From NZQO01 sp002693605 (GTDB taxonomy: Bacteria > Bacteroidota > Bacteroidia > Flavobacteriales > Flavobacteriaceae), in assembly GCA_963972105.1 (NCBI GenBank), contig CAXAVH010000100.1, positions 1 to 9,337 on the forward strand: a stretch of 9,337 bases of DNA, in the 5' to 3' direction. The notes under the pieces were generated by a model. That model was not told where the DNA came from, did no database searches, and worked only from the letters and a program-made list of their open reading frames with translations. Of the stretch, positions 9,301 through 9,337 are shown one piece after another. Each line of letters begins with the position of its first letter. The first letter of the stretch is position 1. Made by a program: the position numbers and the translations under genes.

Positions 9301-9337
9301 TGGCTATACCCCGAGCATCGGGTTCGTGGGGACCCTG
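3266..9337 (+). CDS. sprA: SprA, type IX secretion outer-membrane translocon / gliding motility protein (3' end missing)
   Basis: The frame is open from TTG 3266 to the window edge: 2024 codons, checked codon by codon, without a stop or frameshift. Family members are usually about 2300-2500 residues, so the end lies downstream. SprA (Sov in Porphyromonas gingivalis) is the very large 36-strand outer-membrane beta-barrel through which T9SS cargo such as adhesins and chitinase is exported; it is required for gliding in Flavobacterium johnsoniae. Recognisable family segments are YTYDPITDRYYY (about 56-67), LYTKQDNPAFSPRNRS (157-172), FDFDQRISLSLLGKVG (176-191), IEVGNVNMPLNSTLIQGAQS (226-245), VWDLMMKNIYS (522-532), WGKVPTNQSLVYTF (1074-1087), CGEVWFNELRLSE (1502-1514), SATGRRSTIGFG (1539-1550), LPKKWGIQLPFNYGI (1578-1592), DYTKRQSINFIGVRKDR (1632-1648) and PGYTPSIGFVGTL at the edge. 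A signal peptide spans 1-31. TTG is chosen because the next ATG (3395, residue 44) would remove that peptide. Probably co-transcribed with ruvA. Confidence 0.96.
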   Translation, partial: MGAKNYDFNLGRFRLLLILGFIVSSYTAVFAQDSTATGYVQGRMELPMPQSIEDLYTYDPITDRYYYSRTLGDFNIGYPVILTPEEYRDLILKEQMKAYFKEKIDAADGRKAGSEEAQKNLLPTFYVNSNFFESVFGGNAIEVIPQGSVELDLGLLYTKQDNPAFSPRNRSNLSFDFDQRISLSLLGKVGERLQITANYDTQSTFDFQNQIKLEYTPTEDDIIQKIEVGNVNMPLNSTLIQGAQSLFGVKTQLQFGKTTITGVFSEQNSETRTVVAEGGATITDFDIFALDYDENRHFFLAHYFRDNYDRVLRQYPFINSNVQITRIEIWVTNRTNRTEDVRNIVALQDLGESDPTNIGLPVIPGGFINTAAGAFPTNSNNDFNPFGINAPPQSILNDQIRDVATVPLGFGGVQVNEGIDYAVLENARRLQPNEYDLNSQLGYISLNQRLSNDEVLGVSFQYTVNGEVYQVGEFSNDGVNATGGPIPGDGNPNPNGNPTGGIPQNLVVKMLKSNITNVEEPVWDLMMKNIYSLGAFQLEPEDFTMNILYVDPAPLNYINPVNGTPFPDSTGPNDIDIADATLLRVFNLDRLNFNNDPQQGGDGFFDFLPGITVDQQNGRIIFTSVEPFGRYLFERLKLDTPPNGEAQIYDIPNTYNANQEQYVFSAMYNTTKIQAEQLQSEKNKFQLNGKYKSSAGDGIPIGAFNIPQGSVTVTAGGRTLVEGVDYTVNYQLGRVQILDPALQNSNVPINISTENNTLFGQQTKRFTGLNVEHQFTDNFLVGATLLNLNERPLTQKSSYNAEPINNTIVGLNANYSTEVPFLTRLVNKLPNIDTDVASNVSVRGEFAYLVPGAPKVADFDGRATVYVDDFEASQTGLDVSDPTGWFLSSTPIGLGGELANGDLAYNYNRALLNWYTIDPIFYSSQRPEGITDADLSSPFTRRVFRDEIFPNQDLVQGQTQALFPLDLTFYPTERGPYNFNPVANGGNTLPNPEARFGGISRQLATTDFERANVEYIQFWVMDPFIYDENANNPGGVLSFNLGNISEDVLKDGRKQYENGLPEDGGVGNTTPTAWGKVPTNQSLVYTFATQGQERINQDIGYDGINDAGELLQYPAFAGQADPSRDNYQYFLQGEGDIFNRYLLYNGSEGNSPVEVTDTNRGNSPQPDVEDINRDNTMNTVDSYFEYNVNIRPGAMSPETNEFITDVREDIDVTLQNNQTIPVRWVQFKIPISEPDQAVNGIADFRSIRFMRMYLSQFTQNTTLRFGTLELVRGDYRRFLPSLDITGEDPDLDDTVFEVEAVNILENASRQPIPYVLPPGVVREELNNNNNIIRQNEQSLALRVCGLEPNDGRSVYKNFSVDMRQYENLEMFIHAESLQNQTALSDGELVAFMRLGNDLTQNFYEVEIPLAVTPFNTSSPEDIWPAANRLNLPLNLLQEVKTRVKGDNIFNPTEVNYFTPEDLGAEGGDAGNIKRIGIRGNPSFGNVRVIMLGLKNASSNDVCGEVWFNELRLSELRNEGGWAAVASVDANLADFATVSATGRRSTIGFGGIEQGPNQRSREDLQQYDVVTNLNLGQMLPKKWGIQLPFNYGIAEELITPQYDPEFDDIELDARLDNIEDEGQREIIKEQSVDYTKRQSINFIGVRKDRTGEGKPQIYDVENFTLSYSYNQVDHHDFEIEESLDQNVRLGATYNYNFQPKTYEPFKKNDSLFTGKYWQFLKDLNLNYVPTNISATSNIIRQYTEQKFRELNLAPGNIGLPTLFQRNYLFDWQYTINYNLTKSLRFNFNSSNNRIVSNYIDDVGFVDNSIGVWDGFFEVGDPNQHFQSLQVNYDLPFAKVPFLNFIRATYSYTGDFQWQDGSDLFNNIPITLRDGTTNVYDLGNSIQNASTHAINSTLDMNNFYRYVGLTKIKPGTSQGPGGVKSGGAGLLDDSNGKGDKGGVNVKGGDDTKNNAFNAKGTETAGGGRGNASGAGANSGTLTGGEKAVNTLIGLATSIKRVRLNYTENNGIFVPGYTPSIGFVGTL
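4691..4777 (+). other. Gly/Pro/Asn-rich loop within SprA (residues about 476-504)
   Basis: A stretch of about 29 residues consists largely of Gly, Pro, Asn, Asp and Thr (for example GDGNPNPNGNPTGG) between the ordered segments FQYTVNGEVYQVGEF and LVVKMLKSNITN. It is expected to be a flexible exposed loop. From memory, this place is also variable in other SprA proteins, so it is probably a lineage-variable insertion rather than a functional motif. Confidence 0.6.
7241..7255 (+). repeat. In-frame (AAC)5 trinucleotide repeat in sprA
   Basis: Five consecutive AAC codons encode Asn1326-Asn1330 in the segment ELNNNNNIIRQNEQS. Changes in repeat number would stay in frame. An Asn run at this place is, from memory, a usual feature of SprA proteins, so selection on the protein explains it better than slippage. 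Confidence 0.7.
9002..9223 (+). other. Glycine-rich low-complexity linker in SprA (residues about 1913-1986)
   Basis: About 74 residues between the strand-forming segment FYRYVGLTKIKP and the segment LIGLATSIKRVRLNYTENNG are low complexity. I count 23 glycines, with Lys, Asp, Asn, Ser and Ala making up most of the rest and very few hydrophobic or aromatic residues. It therefore cannot be a membrane strand and should be a disordered loop or hinge. SprA homologues carry a linker of differing composition (often Pro/Lys-rich) at this position, from memory. The sequence remains in frame, with no sign of frameshift. Confidence 0.75.

Noticed and set aside
1..9337. Mobile elements, CRISPR, tRNA/rRNA genes, defence or phage genes
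   Set aside because: Nearly all bases are accounted for by four conserved core genes with gaps under 100 bases. No terminal repeats, direct-repeat arrays or cloverleaf sequences were seen.

Overview
The window looks like a stretch of core chromosome from a marine-type member of the Bacteroidota, most likely family Flavobacteriaceae. Three things point there: the gene content and order (queG end, maeB, ruvA, sprA, all on the + strand), the presence of SprA, which is the outer-membrane channel of the type IX secretion system and is confined to this phylum, and -7 promoter elements of the TAnnTTTG type instead of TATAAT boxes. Base composition is moderate (by eye near 50% GC), higher than in many flavobacteria, so I do not name a genus.

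Layout. Bases 1-189 encode the last 62 residues of epoxyqueuosine reductase QueG. A 99-base gap with a promoter-like TAACTTTG leads into maeB (289-2592), a full-length hybrid malic enzyme: N-terminal malic domain, NAD(P)-binding domain and C-terminal phosphotransacetylase-like domain. An 88-base gap with TATATTTG leads into ruvA (2681-3262), the Holliday-junction-binding subunit of the RuvAB branch migrase. Three bases after the ruvA stop, in the same frame, sprA begins at a TTG codon (3266). I translated it codon by codon to the end of the window without meeting a stop. The window holds 2024 codons, and the C-terminal part lies beyond base 9337. sprA therefore fills about two thirds of the window, although it is not a closed open reading frame here.

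How the genes relate. The four products act in unrelated processes: tRNA queuosine modification, central carbon/NADPH metabolism, recombination repair, and protein secretion/gliding motility. Their clustering looks like conserved flavobacterial synteny rather than a pathway. maeB and ruvA each appear to have their own promoter with a very short leader. ruvA and sprA are so tightly spaced that they are probably co-transcribed, with sprA translation coupled to ruvA termination.

I found no mobile element, CRISPR array, tRNA or rRNA gene, phage gene or defence system. The points worth a second look are small: the TTG start that supplies the SprA signal peptide, a four-codon mini-ORF overlapping the maeB start as ATGA, a glycine-rich linker and a Gly/Pro/Asn loop in SprA, two lone cysteines, and internally repeated beta motifs in SprA. 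I do not see an undescribed system here.
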